Of a stretch of 64,000 nucleotides of DNA, positions 43,281 to 53,180 are shown piece after piece. The notes under the pieces were generated by a model that saw only the letters and a program-made list of their open reading frames with translations, did not search any database and was not told the origin of the DNA. A program made the position numbers and the translations under genes. The stretch's first letter is position 1. Every line of letters starts with the position of its first letter. This stretch comes from Rhizobacter sp. AJA081-3 (lineage in GTDB: Bacteria; Pseudomonadota; Gammaproteobacteria; Burkholderiales; Burkholderiaceae_C): contig NZ_CP059067.1 of the NCBI RefSeq assembly GCF_017795745.1, positions 2,914,001 through 2,978,000 of the forward strand. The letters run 5' to 3'.

Positions 43281-44212
43281 TGACCGCCCCGACCCGCGAA
43301 CAACTCGCCCAGGCCCGCGTACTGGTGGTCGGCGACGCCATGCTCGATCGCTACTGGTTCGGTGCGGTCGACCGCATCTCGCCCGAGGCGCCGGTGCCGG
43401 TGGTTCGCGTCAACCGCGAGGAGGAGCGCCTGGGCGGCGCCGCCAACGTGGCGCTGAACGTGAAGACGCTCGGCGCGCAAGCGACGCTGCTCACCGTGGT
43501 CGGCGACGACGAGCCGGCGCGCACGCTCAAGAAGCTGCTCGAGCGCGAGGGCGTGGCCGCGCTGCTGGGCAGCGACCCGCAGCTCTACACCATCGTCAAG
43601 CTGCGCGTCATCGGCCGTGCTCAGCAGCTCATCCGCATCGATTTCGAGAACCAGCCCGACCACGAGGTGCTCGCCGGCATGCTCAGCGACTACGAACGCG
43701 TGCTGCCCGAGCACGGCGCGGTGCTGTTCTCCGACTACGGCAAGGGTGGCCTGACGCACATCCCGCGCATGATCGAACTGGCCCGCGCCGCCGGCAAGCC
43801 GGTGCTGATCGACCCCAAGGGCAGCGACTACAGCCGCTACGCCGGCGCGACCGTGATCACGCCCAACCGCGCCGAGCTGGCGCAGGTGATCGGCGCCTGG
43901 AGCAGCGAGGCGCAACTGCACGAACGCGCGCAGGCGCTGCGCCGCGAACACCGGCTCGAAGGCCTGTTGCTCACGCGCAGTGAGGAAGGCATGTCGTTGT
44001 TCGACAACCTCGGCCACACCCAGGTGCCGGCGCAGGCGCGCGAGGTGTTCGACGTCACCGGCGCCGGCGACACCGTGATCGCCGCGATGGCCGCCATGCT
44101 CGCCTGCGGCCATTCGCTGCGCGAGGCGATGCCGGTGGCCAACCGTGCCGGCGGCATCGTGGTGGGCAAGTTCGGCACGGCCAGCGTCAGCTACGAGGAG
44201 TTGTTCGCATGA
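43280..44212 (+). CDS. rfaE1: D-glycero-beta-D-manno-heptose-7-phosphate kinase
   Basis: A 310-aa PfkB-family kinase equal to the N-terminal domain of HldE; the cytidylyltransferase half is not fused. It has [44 protein letters not shown] and the catalytic [14 protein letters not shown] near residue 255. It makes heptose-1,7-bisphosphate for LPS inner core. It is coupled to hldD by a 4-nt overlap. The matching rfaE2 gene must lie elsewhere. Confidence 0.93.
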   Translation: MTAPTREQLAQARVLVVGDAMLDRYWFGAVDRISPEAPVPVVRVNREEERLGGAANVALNVKTLGAQATLLTVVGDDEPARTLKKLLEREGVAALLGSDPQLYTIVKLRVIGRAQQLIRIDFENQPDHEVLAGMLSDYERVLPEHGAVLFSDYGKGGLTHIPRMIELARAAGKPVLIDPKGSDYSRYAGATVITPNRAELAQVIGAWSSEAQLHERAQALRREHRLEGLLLTRSEEGMSLFDNLGHTQVPAQAREVFDVTGAGDTVIAAMAAMLACGHSLREAMPVANRAGGIVVGKFGTASVSYEELFA

Positions 44213-45201
44213 AAGTCGTCGTCACCGGTGCGGCCGGCATGATCGGCAGCAACATCGTCCACGGCCTGAACGCCATCGGCATTGACGACATCATCGCCGT
44301 CGACAACCTGACCAACGGCGCGAAGTACCGCAACCTGCTCGGCGCGAAGATCAGCGACTACTTCGACAAGACCGACTTCTACGCCCGCTTCGCGCGCGGT
44401 GAGTTCGGCAAGGTCGATGCGGTCCTGCACGAGGGTGCCTGCTCCGACACCATGCAGCACGACGGGCGCTACATGCTCGACACCAACTACCGCTGCTCGA
44501 AGGACCTGCTCGACGCCTGCCAGGCCCAGGGCACGAGGCTGCTCTACGCGAGTTCGGCCGCCACCTACGGGGGGAGCGCCTCGTTCCGCGAAGAACCGCA
44601 GTTCGAGCAGCCGCTGAACGTCTACGGCTACAGCAAGCTGCTGTTCGACAACGTCGTGCGGCGCATGCTGCCCGCGTCGAAGTCGCAGGTGGTGGGTTTT
44701 CGCTACTTCAACGTCTACGGCCCGCGCGAGCAGCACAAGGGCCGCATGGCCTCGGTGGCCTTCCACCACTTCAACCAGTTCTGCGAACGCGGCAAGGTGA
44801 AGCTGTTCGGCGAGTACGGCGGCTACGAACCGGGCATGCAGTCGCGCGACTTCGTGTACGTCGACGACGTGGTGGCGGTGAACCTGTGGTTCCTGCAGAA
44901 CCCTGGGAAGAGCGGCATCTTCAACCTCGGCACGGGCCGCGCGCAGCCCTTCAACGACGTGGCGGTGGCCACAGTCAACGCGGCACGCACCCTGAATGGG
45001 GAGGCACCCCTCCCCCTGGCCGAGCTGGTATCGCACGGGCTGGTCGAATACATCCCCTTTCCCGACGCGCTGGTCGGCAAGTACCAGTGCTTTACGCAGG
45101 CCGATCTCACCGGGCTGCGCAGCACCGGATGCGACCACGCCTTCGCCGACGTGGCCAGCGGCGTGCAGCGCTACGTGAGCTGGCTCGCCGCGAAAGACTG
45201 A
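44209..45201 (+). CDS. hldD: ADP-L-glycero-D-manno-heptose-6-epimerase
   Basis: A 330-aa SDR epimerase, last step of ADP-L-heptose synthesis. It starts [20 protein letters not shown] (NAD-binding) and has [21 protein letters not shown], the catalytic [25 protein letters not shown] and [11 protein letters not shown], all HldD blocks. It overlaps rfaE1 by 4 nt. Confidence 0.96.
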   Translation: MKVVVTGAAGMIGSNIVHGLNAIGIDDIIAVDNLTNGAKYRNLLGAKISDYFDKTDFYARFARGEFGKVDAVLHEGACSDTMQHDGRYMLDTNYRCSKDLLDACQAQGTRLLYASSAATYGGSASFREEPQFEQPLNVYGYSKLLFDNVVRRMLPASKSQVVGFRYFNVYGPREQHKGRMASVAFHHFNQFCERGKVKLFGEYGGYEPGMQSRDFVYVDDVVAVNLWFLQNPGKSGIFNLGTGRAQPFNDVAVATVNAARTLNGEAPLPLAELVSHGLVEYIPFPDALVGKYQCFTQADLTGLRSTGCDHAFADVASGVQRYVSWLAAKD

Positions 45202-45225
45202 GCGGTCGGCCGAGAATTCTTCACG

Positions 45226-45243
45226 TCCCCCGCCGGAGGGGGC
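45226..45243 (+). terminator. Possible terminator / REP-like hairpin after hldD
   Basis: Five C (45227-45231), a GCCGGA loop and five G (45238-45242) form a strong stem 26 bp past the hldD stop. There is no T-run. It resembles the C-run/G-run palindrome at 776-788. Confidence 0.4.
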
Positions 45244-45350
45244 GACGCTCGGGTGGCCCGCCGTGGCGATTCACGGCCGCGGCCCAGCTTCGAACAATGG
45301 CTCCAGCAGACACGCAATTCCGCGGCCTGCACCACCCAAGGAGCTTCATC

Positions 45351-45713
45351 ATGTTCAAGTTCATCACCGCCGCCGTCCTCGCCCTCGCCTGCGCCACCGG
45401 CTTCGCGGCCACCGACGTCAACAAGGCCAGCCAGGCCGAGCTCGAAGCCGTCAAGGGCATCGGCCCGAGCATGGCCACGCGCATCCTCGACGCGCGCCAG
45501 TCCGGCTCGTTCAGCAACTGGGGCGACCTGCAGAGCCGCGTCAAGGGCGTGGGCGACGGCAACGCGCGCAAGTTCTCGGCCGACGGGCTGACGGTCAACG
45601 GCTCGGCCTATGCTGCGTCGGATGCCCCGGCCCCCAAGGCGAAGGGCAAGTCCAAGGCGAAGTCGGAGAAGGGCTCGTCGCGCAAGAAGGCCGAGGCGCA
45701 GCCGGCAGCCTGA
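45351..45713 (+). CDS. ComEA-like helix-hairpin-helix exported protein
   Basis: A 120-aa protein with a signal peptide (MFKFITAAVLALACATGFAA). The HhH DNA-binding domain reads DVNKASQAELEAVKGIGPSM and continues to a second hairpin (GDLQSRVKGVGDGNARKF). The tail is Lys/Ser-rich (PKAKGKSKAKSEKGSSRKK). ComEA proteins bind incoming DNA in the periplasm during transformation. Small forms like this are common in Burkholderiales and may not all serve competence. AAGGAG stands 8 bp before the ATG. Confidence 0.83.
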   Translation: MFKFITAAVLALACATGFAATDVNKASQAELEAVKGIGPSMATRILDARQSGSFSNWGDLQSRVKGVGDGNARKFSADGLTVNGSAYAASDAPAPKAKGKSKAKSEKGSSRKKAEAQPAA

Positions 45714-45729
45714 GCTGCCCCGACTTCGC

Positions 45730-46911
45730 TCAGGTCCAGCCGAAGAAGGCGCGCACCTCGTCGCGGCGCGCCATCGTGTCGGCCACCCCGAGCGCGACGA
45801 GTTCGCGCGTGTACGGCGCCTCGAAGAGCAGGTAGCTCGCCAGCGCCGCACCGCGCGCGTCCTCGCCGCGGCCCGACACGCCCACGCCACGCAGCATGGT
45901 GCGCACCGGCGCGGGCAGGCTGCCCAGGTGCTTGGCGGCCAGGTCGTCCAGGCGCTGGCTGGGCGCGATCACCAGCGTCTCGATCGGCCGCAGCGTGGTG
46001 CGCGCCAGCGCGTCGGGCGGCAGCAGCTTGAGCGTGGCGTTGATGCGCTGCAAGCGCTCCACGTCGACCGCCAGCGCGTCGAGGAAGATGTTCGACAGCG
46101 CATGGCCGGCGATCTGCGCCAGGTTGGGGTACTCGCTGCTGTGCGCACGCGGCCCCGGCGGCTCGTGCATGCGGCCGGCACCGATGATGAGGATGCGGGT
46201 CGCTCCAAGATGCACCGCCGGAGAGATCGGCGCAGCCTGGCGCATCGAGCCGTCGCCGAAGTACTCGGTGCGGCCTTCGACCGGCAGGGCGACCGCCGGG
46301 AAGACGAAGGGGATCGCCGCCGAGGCCATCAGGTGGGGCACGCCGATCTCCGAGCGTACGGCGATGCGCTGCGAGCGCGTCCAGGGCAGGATCTCCTTCA
46401 CCGCGTCGTAGAAGGTCACGTGCAGGCCGGAGCCGTAACCCGAGGCTGTCACCGCGATGGCCTGCAGGTGGCCCTGTTTCATCGCTTCGCGAAGCTGCTC
46501 GCTGCTGACCATGCGGCGCAGCAGGTCGGCGGTGGGTGCGTTGTCGAGCAGCGACTTCGGCCGGGCGCGTCTCCAGCGCGCGATCACCCAGCCCAGCGAG
46601 AGCATGGTCAGCCAGCGCGCGCCGGTGCGGATGACGCCGAGCGAGTCGGAACGGTAGATTTGCTCGGCGTGGAAGTTCTCCCACACCTCGGCGAGCACGC
46701 GCACCGCGTCGTCGAAGTTGCCGCAGCGGCAGGCCAGCGCCGCCGCGTTGATGGCGCCGGCCGAGGTGCCGGTGATCACCGGGAACGGATTGCCCGGCGG
46801 CGCATTCGATTCGCGGCGGATCTGCGCCACCGCCTTGAGCACGCCGACCTGGTAGGCGGCGCGCGCGCCGCCGCCCGTCAGCACCAACCCGGTGGTCTGT
46901 TGGTCCTTCAC
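45730..46911 (-). CDS. Patatin-like phospholipase
   Basis: A 393-aa patatin-fold acyl hydrolase. The oxyanion hole GGGARAAYQVG lies near residue 13, the nucleophile in GTSAGAINAAAL near 48, and the catalytic Asp in YFGDGSMRQAAP near 218. It lacks a signal peptide, so it is probably cytoplasmic or membrane-associated. The start overlaps the dnaE stop by 4 nt, so it is translationally coupled to the replicative polymerase gene; the meaning of that link is unclear. Confidence 0.88.
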   Translation of the reverse strand: MKDQQTTGLVLTGGGARAAYQVGVLKAVAQIRRESNAPPGNPFPVITGTSAGAINAAALACRCGNFDDAVRVLAEVWENFHAEQIYRSDSLGVIRTGARWLTMLSLGWVIARWRRARPKSLLDNAPTADLLRRMVSSEQLREAMKQGHLQAIAVTASGYGSGLHVTFYDAVKEILPWTRSQRIAVRSEIGVPHLMASAAIPFVFPAVALPVEGRTEYFGDGSMRQAAPISPAVHLGATRILIIGAGRMHEPPGPRAHSSEYPNLAQIAGHALSNIFLDALAVDVERLQRINATLKLLPPDALARTTLRPIETLVIAPSQRLDDLAAKHLGSLPAPVRTMLRGVGVSGRGEDARGAALASYLLFEAPYTRELVALGVADTMARRDEVRAFFGWT

Positions 46912-49900
46912 TCGTAGACCACTTCGGCCTTGCCCTGGCTGGCGCCGGCGCGCCAGCGCTCCAGCGCCGCGTCGGTGGGATAGAAGCGCGCCGCGTCACC
47001 CAGGTCGATTTCGCCGCTGGCGCGGTCCCGGTGCAACTTCAGCCGCACCGTCAGGCCCTGCGGCAGATCGCCCTGCTCGGTGGCCACGCGCCGCGAAGGG
47101 AAGTCGCGCAGCACCTCGGCCACCGGCGGCACGCTGCCGTTGACCTCGACGCGCAGGTATTTGCCGAAGCGGCAGCGTGCGCCCGCCAGATCCCACACCT
47201 GCGTGACGTTCAGGCGCAGGCCGCCCGAGAACCGATCGGGCTGCACCTTGCCCTGCACGATGATCAGCTCGTCGTCCTTGAGCAGCTCGCGGTGCGCGTT
47301 GAGCAACTCCTCGTTGGCCACCGCCTCGAGCACCTCGGTCTTGTCGTCGATCTTGAAGATCGCCACGCGGCCGCGCTGTCCGTTGACCACGCGCAGGTCG
47401 CCGACGATGCCGGCCAGCAGCTGCGGCTCGCGGCTGTCGATCAGGTCGGCGATGCGGCGGCGCGCGATCTGCCGCACCTCGTCGGCGCTCTGGTCGAACA
47501 GGTGGCCCGACAGGTAGAAGCCCAGCGCGACCTTCTCGAAGCCCAGGCGCTCCTTGATGCTCCAGGGTTCGGCGGCGACCAGCTCCGGCTCGTGCGTACT
47601 CGCCGCATGCGAGTCGCCGAAGTCGAACAGCCCGCCCTGGTCGGCGTTCGCCGCCTGCGTGTCGGCGTAGTCGAAGGCCAGGCCGATGCTCGCCACCATG
47701 CACGAACGCTCGGCATGCAGCTTGTCGAAGGCGCCGGCCTTGATCAGCGCCTCGACCGTGCGCTTGTTGATGCGGCTGCGGTCGACACGGTGGCAGAAGT
47801 CGAACAGGGACTTGAAGGGCCCGCCTTCCTCGCGCGCCGCGATGATCGCCTCGATGGCGCTCTGGCCGGTGCCCTTGATCGCGCCCAGGCCGTAGCGCAC
47901 CACGGTGTCGGCCACCGGCGCGAAGCGGTAGCCGCCGGTGTTCACGTCGGGCGGCTCGAAGGTGATGCCCAGCGCGACGGCGTCGTCGTGGAAGATCTTC
48001 AGCTTGTCGGTGTCGTCCAGCGCCACGCTCATGTTGGCGGCGGTGAACTCGGCCAGGTAGTGCACCTTCAGGTAGGCCGTGTGATAGGCCAGCAGCGCGT
48101 AGGCGGCGGCGTGCGACTTGTTGAAGCCGTAGCCCGCGAACTTCTCCATCAGGTCGAAGATCTCGTTGGCCTTCGGCTCGGGGATGCCCTTCTTCGCCGC
48201 GCCCTCGGCGAAGGTGGTGCGGTGCGCCACCATCTCCTCGAGCTTCTTCTTGCCCATCGCACGGCGCAGCAGGTCGGCGCCGCCGAGCGAGTAGCCGCCC
48301 ACGAGCTGGGCGACCTGCATCACCTGCTCCTGGTAGACCATGATCCCGTAGGTCTCCTGCAGCACCTCGGCCATCAGCGGATGCGGGTACTCGACCTCCT
48401 CGCGGCCGTGCTTGCGCGCGCAGAAGCTGGGGATCAGGTCCATCGGGCCGGGGCGGTACAGCGCCACCAGCGCGATCACGTCCTCGAACACGCTGGGCTT
48501 GGCATCGCGCAGCATGCGTTGCATGCCCGACGATTCCAGCTGGAACACGGCGACCGTCTTGCCCTCGCTCATCAGCCGGTACGAGCCCTTGTCGCTCAGC
48601 GGCAGCGTCTCGAAGGCGAAGTTCTCCTGGCCCAGCCGGCGCGCGCGGATGAAGTCCTTGGCGAGCTCCAGGATGGTCAGCGTGGCAAGACCCAGGAAGT
48701 CGAACTTCACCAGGCCGATCGCCTCGACGTCGTCCTTGTCGTACTGGCTCACCGCGCTGTCGCTGCCGGGCTGCTGGTACAGCGGGCAGAAGTCGGTGAT
48801 CTTGCCCGGGGCAATGAGCACGCCGCCGGCGTGCATGCCGACGTTGCGCACGATGCCTTCGACACGCTCGGCCAGCGCCAGCAGTTCGGCGACCTCTTCC
48901 TCGTTCTTCTCGCGCTCCTCGATCTCCGGCGCTTCCTTGCGCGCGTAGATCACGCCGCTGTCCGGCGGGTCGGGTGGGCGGCGCAGCGTCACCGTCTTGC
49001 CCGGCGGCGCGGGCACCAGCTTGGCGACGCTGTCGACATGGCCGTAACCCATGCCGAGCACGCGGCCCACGTCGCGCAGCGCCGCCTTGGCAGCCATGGT
49101 GCCGAAGGTGGCGATCTGGCTCACCGCATCGCGGCCGTACTTCTCCTTGACGTAGTCGATGACGCGGTCGCGGTTGCCCTGGCAGAAGTCGACGTCGAAG
49201 TCGGGCATCGACACCCGGTCGGGGTTCAGGAAACGCTCGAACAGCAGCTTGTAGCGCAGCGGGTCGAGGTCGGTGATCTTCAGTGCGTAGGCCACCAGCG
49301 AGCCGGCGCCGGAGCCGCGGCCCGGGCCGACCGGGCAACCATGGCTCTTGGCCCAGTTGATGAAGTCCGCCACGATCAGGAAGTAGCCGGGGAAGCCCAT
49401 CTTCAGGATCGTCGCGATCTCGAAGTCGAGACGCTCGACGTAGCGCGGCCGCTCCTTCTCGCGCTGCGCCGCGTCCGGGTAGAGCTGAACAAGCCGCTCT
49501 TCCAGGCCCTGGTGCGATTGGACGCGGAAGTACTCCGCCATCGGCATCGGCACGTCGTCGACCAGCGGCGTCGGGAAGTCCGGCAGCTGCGGCTTGCCGA
49601 GCACCAGGCTGAGGCTGCAGCGCCGCGCGATCTCCACCGAGTTGGCCAGCGCCGAGGGCAGGTCGGCGAACAGCGCCGTCATCTGTGCGCGGGTCTTGAA
49701 GTACTGCTCGCGGCCGAAGCGCTTGATGCGTTTCGGGTTGGTCAGCGTCTCGCCTTCGGCGACGCATACGCGCGCCTCGTGGGCCTCGAAATCGTCGGGC
49801 TCTAGGAACTGCACCGGGTGCGTGGCCACCACAGGCAAGCCGAGGTCGGCCGCCAGCGGGACGGCGGCGCGCACATGCGTCTCATGGGCCGGCAGCCCGC

Positions 49901-50417
49901 CGCGCTGCAGTTCGATGTAAAAGCGGTTCGGGAACAAACCGGCCAGTCTCTGCGCGACTGCGCTGGCGCGCACGCCGTCGCCCGCCAGCAGCGCCTGGCC
50001 CACGGCGCCGAGCTCGGCGCCCGACAGCACGATCAGCCCTTCGCCATGCTCGGCGAGCCAGTCCCAGCGCACCCAGGCCTGGCCGCGGTGCTCGTTCTCG
50101 CGCCAGCTGCGCGACAGGATCTCGCAGAGGTTCAGGTAACCCTGGCGGTTCTGCACCAGCAGCAGCAGCCGGCTGGCCTGCTTGTCTGCGCCATCGGGCT
50201 CCAGCCAGACGTCGGCGCCGAGGATGGGCTTGACGCCCTTCTTGCGCGCCGCGCTGTAGAACTTGACGGCGCCGAACATGTTCGAGAGGTCGGTGATCGC
50301 CAATGCGCCCTGCTTGTCCTTCGCGGCGGCGCCCACCATGTCGTCGACGCGCAGCGTGCCGTCGACGACGGAGTATTCGGTGTGCGTTCTCAGGTGGATG
50401 AAGTCCATGAACGGCAT
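46908..50417 (-). CDS. dnaE: DNA polymerase III subunit alpha
   Basis: An 1169-aa replicative polymerase. The PHP domain begins FIHLRTHTEYSVVDGTLRV. The palm has [16 protein letters not shown] and MPDFDVDFCQGNRDRVIDY with the catalytic Asp residues, followed by finger and tandem HhH regions and an OB domain (DDELIIVQGKVQPDR). Starts at 50417 (MPFMDF) and 50408 (MDFIHL) are both possible; the second is closer to family alignment. It is divergent from trhO with 32 bp between the starts. Confidence 0.96.
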   Translation of the reverse strand: MPFMDFIHLRTHTEYSVVDGTLRVDDMVGAAAKDKQGALAITDLSNMFGAVKFYSAARKKGVKPILGADVWLEPDGADKQASRLLLLVQNRQGYLNLCEILSRSWRENEHRGQAWVRWDWLAEHGEGLIVLSGAELGAVGQALLAGDGVRASAVAQRLAGLFPNRFYIELQRGGLPAHETHVRAAVPLAADLGLPVVATHPVQFLEPDDFEAHEARVCVAEGETLTNPKRIKRFGREQYFKTRAQMTALFADLPSALANSVEIARRCSLSLVLGKPQLPDFPTPLVDDVPMPMAEYFRVQSHQGLEERLVQLYPDAAQREKERPRYVERLDFEIATILKMGFPGYFLIVADFINWAKSHGCPVGPGRGSGAGSLVAYALKITDLDPLRYKLLFERFLNPDRVSMPDFDVDFCQGNRDRVIDYVKEKYGRDAVSQIATFGTMAAKAALRDVGRVLGMGYGHVDSVAKLVPAPPGKTVTLRRPPDPPDSGVIYARKEAPEIEEREKNEEEVAELLALAERVEGIVRNVGMHAGGVLIAPGKITDFCPLYQQPGSDSAVSQYDKDDVEAIGLVKFDFLGLATLTILELAKDFIRARRLGQENFAFETLPLSDKGSYRLMSEGKTVAVFQLESSGMQRMLRDAKPSVFEDVIALVALYRPGPMDLIPSFCARKHGREEVEYPHPLMAEVLQETYGIMVYQEQVMQVAQLVGGYSLGGADLLRRAMGKKKLEEMVAHRTTFAEGAAKKGIPEPKANEIFDLMEKFAGYGFNKSHAAAYALLAYHTAYLKVHYLAEFTAANMSVALDDTDKLKIFHDDAVALGITFEPPDVNTGGYRFAPVADTVVRYGLGAIKGTGQSAIEAIIAAREEGGPFKSLFDFCHRVDRSRINKRTVEALIKAGAFDKLHAERSCMVASIGLAFDYADTQAANADQGGLFDFGDSHAASTHEPELVAAEPWSIKERLGFEKVALGFYLSGHLFDQSADEVRQIARRRIADLIDSREPQLLAGIVGDLRVVNGQRGRVAIFKIDDKTEVLEAVANEELLNAHRELLKDDELIIVQGKVQPDRFSGGLRLNVTQVWDLAGARCRFGKYLRVEVNGSVPPVAEVLRDFPSRRVATEQGDLPQGLTVRLKLHRDRASGEIDLGDAARFYPTDAALERWRAGASQGKAEVVYE

Positions 50418-50449
50418 TCTAGGAGGCCCGCCTCCGTAGAATTCACGGC

Positions 50450-51181
50450 GTGAACACCACACTCAACATCTCCGCCTACCGCTTTGTGCTGCTGCCCGAC
50501 GCGGCGGTGCTGCGCGAGCGCCTCCACGCCCGGGCGGCGCAGGCCGGACTCAAGGGCACCGTGCTGCTCGCCGAGGAAGGCATCAACCTGTTCCTGGCCG
50601 GCGAAGCGCAGGCGCTGCGCGGCTTCGTGGCCTGGCTGCACGAGGATGAGCGTTTCGCCGGCCTGGCGCCGAAAGAGAGCTGGTCCGACAGCGTGCCCTT
50701 CGGCAAGCTGCTCGTGAAGGTCAAGCGCGAGATCATCCGCATGAACCACCCGGCAATCCGCCCGCAGGCCGCGCGCGCGCCGGCGGTCGACCCGCACACG
50801 CTGGCACGCTGGCTCGACGCCGGCCACGACGACGAAGGCCGCCCGGTGGTCACCCTGGACACGCGCAATGCCTTCGAGGTCGACCACGGCCGCTTCAAGG
50901 GCGCGCTGGACTGGCGCATCGGCCGCTTCAGCGATTTCCCCGATGCCGCACTGGCCCACCGCGAGCAGATGCAGGGCAAGACCGTCGTGAGCTATTGCAC
51001 CGGCGGCATCCGCTGCGAGAAGGCCGCCCTGTTTCTGCAGGACGCCGGCGTCGAGCGCGTGCTGCAACTCGAGGGCGGCATCCTGAAGTACTTCGAGGAA
51101 ACCGGCGGCCGCCACTTCGAGGGCGATTGTTTTGTCTTCGACGAGCGCGAACGCGTGAACAGCGCGCTGCAACCGGTGTAA
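50450..51181 (+). CDS. trhO: tRNA uridine(34) hydroxylase TrhO (rhodanese domain)
   Basis: A 243-aa protein of the former UPF0176/YceA family that hydroxylates U34 of tRNA to ho5U. An N-terminal acylphosphatase-like domain has GLKGTVLLAEEGINLFLAG. The rhodanese domain has VVTLDTRNAFEVDHGRFKGA and the loop YCTGGIRCEKAALFL with catalytic Cys183. The GTG start is taken because the sequence around it is conserved. Its C-terminal zinc-like extension found in E. coli is absent, as in short family members. Confidence 0.88.
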   Translation: MNTTLNISAYRFVLLPDAAVLRERLHARAAQAGLKGTVLLAEEGINLFLAGEAQALRGFVAWLHEDERFAGLAPKESWSDSVPFGKLLVKVKREIIRMNHPAIRPQAARAPAVDPHTLARWLDAGHDDEGRPVVTLDTRNAFEVDHGRFKGALDWRIGRFSDFPDAALAHREQMQGKTVVSYCTGGIRCEKAALFLQDAGVERVLQLEGGILKYFEETGGRHFEGDCFVFDERERVNSALQPV

Positions 51182-51228
51182 GGTGCACGCCGGGCGAGCG
51201 ACCGAACGAGAGTCCCGACCACCGCACC

Positions 51229-51870
51229 ATGCCCACCGCCGACAACCTGCGCTCGATCGAGCTGTACCGCCGCACTGCGGCAGGCTACGACGCGAGCACC
51301 GGGCCGACCTGGCCGATCCGCATGCGCTGCGTCGCGAAGCTGGCCCTGCGCCCCGGGGAGACAGTGCTCGACGTGGGTTGCGGCACGGGCCTGAGTTTCG
51401 AGGCCCTGCTGCAGGGTGTGGGCCGCAGCGGCCGCCTGATCGCGTTCGAGCAGAGCCCCGAGATGCACGCGCAGGCGCGGCAGCGTGCCGATGCGCTGCG
51501 CGCCGACGGCTGGTCGGTGGAACTGCATTGCGCGAGCGCCGAAGAGGTGCGGCTGGGCGCGACACCTGACGCCGCGCTGTGGCACTACGTGCACGACATC
51601 ACCCGTTCACCGGCGGCACTGGACAACCTGTTCGCGCAGTTCCGCCCCGGCATGCGCCTGGCCATCGCCGGCATGAAGTTCTTCCCCTGGTGGCTGGCGC
51701 CGCTGAACCTGCTGGCCTGGCTGAAGAACCGGCCCTACAACGTGCACGCACACGAACTGCACGAACCCTGGAGCCTGCTGGCGCCGCAGCTCGAGCGTTT
51801 CGAGTGGGAGGCCACGCAATGGGGCATGGGCTACCTCGGCTCGGGCGCCGTGAAGGCGGCTTCGCGATGA
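51229..51870 (+). CDS. Class I SAM-dependent methyltransferase
   Basis: A 213-aa methyltransferase with IELYRRTAAGYDASTGPTW at the N-terminus, motif I VLDVGCGTGLSFEAL and a post-I acidic residue in IAFEQSPEMH. The overall shape resembles UbiE/phospholipid-type enzymes rather than the about 320-aa EgtD histidine trimethylase. It overlaps the egtB-like gene by 4 nt. The context suggests a role with that enzyme, perhaps like the methyltransferase domain of OvoA in ovothiol synthesis, but the substrate is unknown. Confidence 0.8.
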   Translation: MPTADNLRSIELYRRTAAGYDASTGPTWPIRMRCVAKLALRPGETVLDVGCGTGLSFEALLQGVGRSGRLIAFEQSPEMHAQARQRADALRADGWSVELHCASAEEVRLGATPDAALWHYVHDITRSPAALDNLFAQFRPGMRLAIAGMKFFPWWLAPLNLLAWLKNRPYNVHAHELHEPWSLLAPQLERFEWEATQWGMGYLGSGAVKAASR

Positions 51871-53153
51871 CGGCCTTTCGTCAGGCCGTGGGCGCTCCGG
51901 CCGGTGAGCTGGCCGAGCGCTACGCACGGGTGCGCGCCGCGTCGCTGTCGCTCGCCGCGCCCCTGTCGGCGGAAGACTGCCAGGTGCAGTCCATGCCCGA
52001 TGCCAGCCCCGTGAAATGGCACCTCGCGCACGTGACATGGTTCTTCGAAACCTTCGTGCTCGAACGTTTCGAGCGCGGTTTCGCGCCCTTCGACCCGGCA
52101 TTCCGCGTGCTCTTCAACAGCTACTACCAGGCGGTCGGCGAGCAGTCGGCGCGGGCGCAACGCGGGCTGATCCTGCGGCCCACGCTGGAGCAGGTGCGCG
52201 CCTACCGGGCCCAGGTCGACGCGCGCATGGCGGGGCTGCTGCAGGCGCGTGGCGAAGAGCCGGAGATCGCCTCGCTGGTGACGCTCGGCCTGCATCACGA
52301 GCAGCAGCACCAGGAGCTGCTGCTCACCGACATCAAGCACGCCTTGTCGACCGATCCGGCCCATGCACCTTACGCACGCCGCTGGCCCATCGCTCGCGTG
52401 CAGCCGGCGTCCCTGCGCTGGTTCGGTTTCGAAGGCGGCCTGGTCGAGCACGGCCACGATGCATCACTCGACGGCCCTTTCTGCTTCGACAACGAGACGC
52501 CGCGCCATCGCAGCCATCTCGGGCCGTTCGAACTCGCCTCGCGGCCGGTAAGCCATGGCGACTGGCTCGGCTTCATGGACGACGGCGGCTACCGCCGCCC
52601 GGAGCTGTGGCTGTCGCTCGGCTGGGACTGGGTGCGCGCCGGTGGCCGCACGGCGCCGCTGTACTGGCAGCAGCGCGACGGGCGCTGGTTCAGCCACACG
52701 CTGCAGGGCCTGGTCGAGATCGACCCGTACACGCCGGCCTGCCACCTGAGCTACTTCGAGGCCGACGCCTACGCCCGCTGGGCCGGCGCGCGACTGCCCA
52801 CCGAGGTGGAGTGGGAGCTCGCCGCACGTTCGCTGGACAGTCGTGCCGGCCACTTTGCCGACCGCGCCGTCTTCCATCCGCTGCCGGCGTCGCAGGACGC
52901 GGCGGCAGGCCCGGTGCAGATATTCGGCGACGTGTGGGAATGGACGGGCTCGGCCTATCTGCCCTACCCGCGCTTCCGCCCCTGGCCCGGTGCGGTGGGC
53001 GAGTACAACGGCAAGTTCATGTGCAACCAGTTCGTGCTGCGCGGCGGCTCCTGCGCCACACCGGCCGGCCATGTGCGCGCCAGCTACCGCAACTTCTTCC
53101 CGCCCGAAGCGCAATGGCAGTTCAGCGGCGTGCGCCTGGCTCGCGACACCTGA
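51867..53153 (+). CDS. egtB: EgtB-like sulfoxide synthase (ergothioneine-type)
   Basis: A 428-aa non-haem iron enzyme. The N-terminal DinB domain holds the probable iron ligands: His in KWHLAHVTWFFET and the pair in LHHEQQHQELLLTDI. The C-terminal FGE-sulfatase domain has FCFDNETPRHR, LPTEVEWELAAR, GDVWEWTGSAY and VLRGGSCAT. EgtB joins hercynine with cysteine or glutamylcysteine to a sulfoxide. No egtA, egtC, egtD or egtE is adjacent; only the small methyltransferase is coupled. SenA (selenoneine) and split OvoA are alternatives. Confidence 0.85.
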   Translation: MTAFRQAVGAPAGELAERYARVRAASLSLAAPLSAEDCQVQSMPDASPVKWHLAHVTWFFETFVLERFERGFAPFDPAFRVLFNSYYQAVGEQSARAQRGLILRPTLEQVRAYRAQVDARMAGLLQARGEEPEIASLVTLGLHHEQQHQELLLTDIKHALSTDPAHAPYARRWPIARVQPASLRWFGFEGGLVEHGHDASLDGPFCFDNETPRHRSHLGPFELASRPVSHGDWLGFMDDGGYRRPELWLSLGWDWVRAGGRTAPLYWQQRDGRWFSHTLQGLVEIDPYTPACHLSYFEADAYARWAGARLPTEVEWELAARSLDSRAGHFADRAVFHPLPASQDAAAGPVQIFGDVWEWTGSAYLPYPRFRPWPGAVGEYNGKFMCNQFVLRGGSCATPAGHVRASYRNFFPPEAQWQFSGVRLARDT

Positions 53154-53180
53154 GCGTCAGCGTTCCGGCCCCTCAGCCCA

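Noticed and set aside
47031-49805. A 924-codon open frame antisense to dnaE
   Set aside because: Shadow frame of a confirmed DnaE; no recognisable domain or ribosome site.
51867-53153. Selenoneine synthase SenA
   Set aside because: The glycosyltransferase and selenophosphate genes that accompany SenA are not adjacent; an EgtB-like label is safer.
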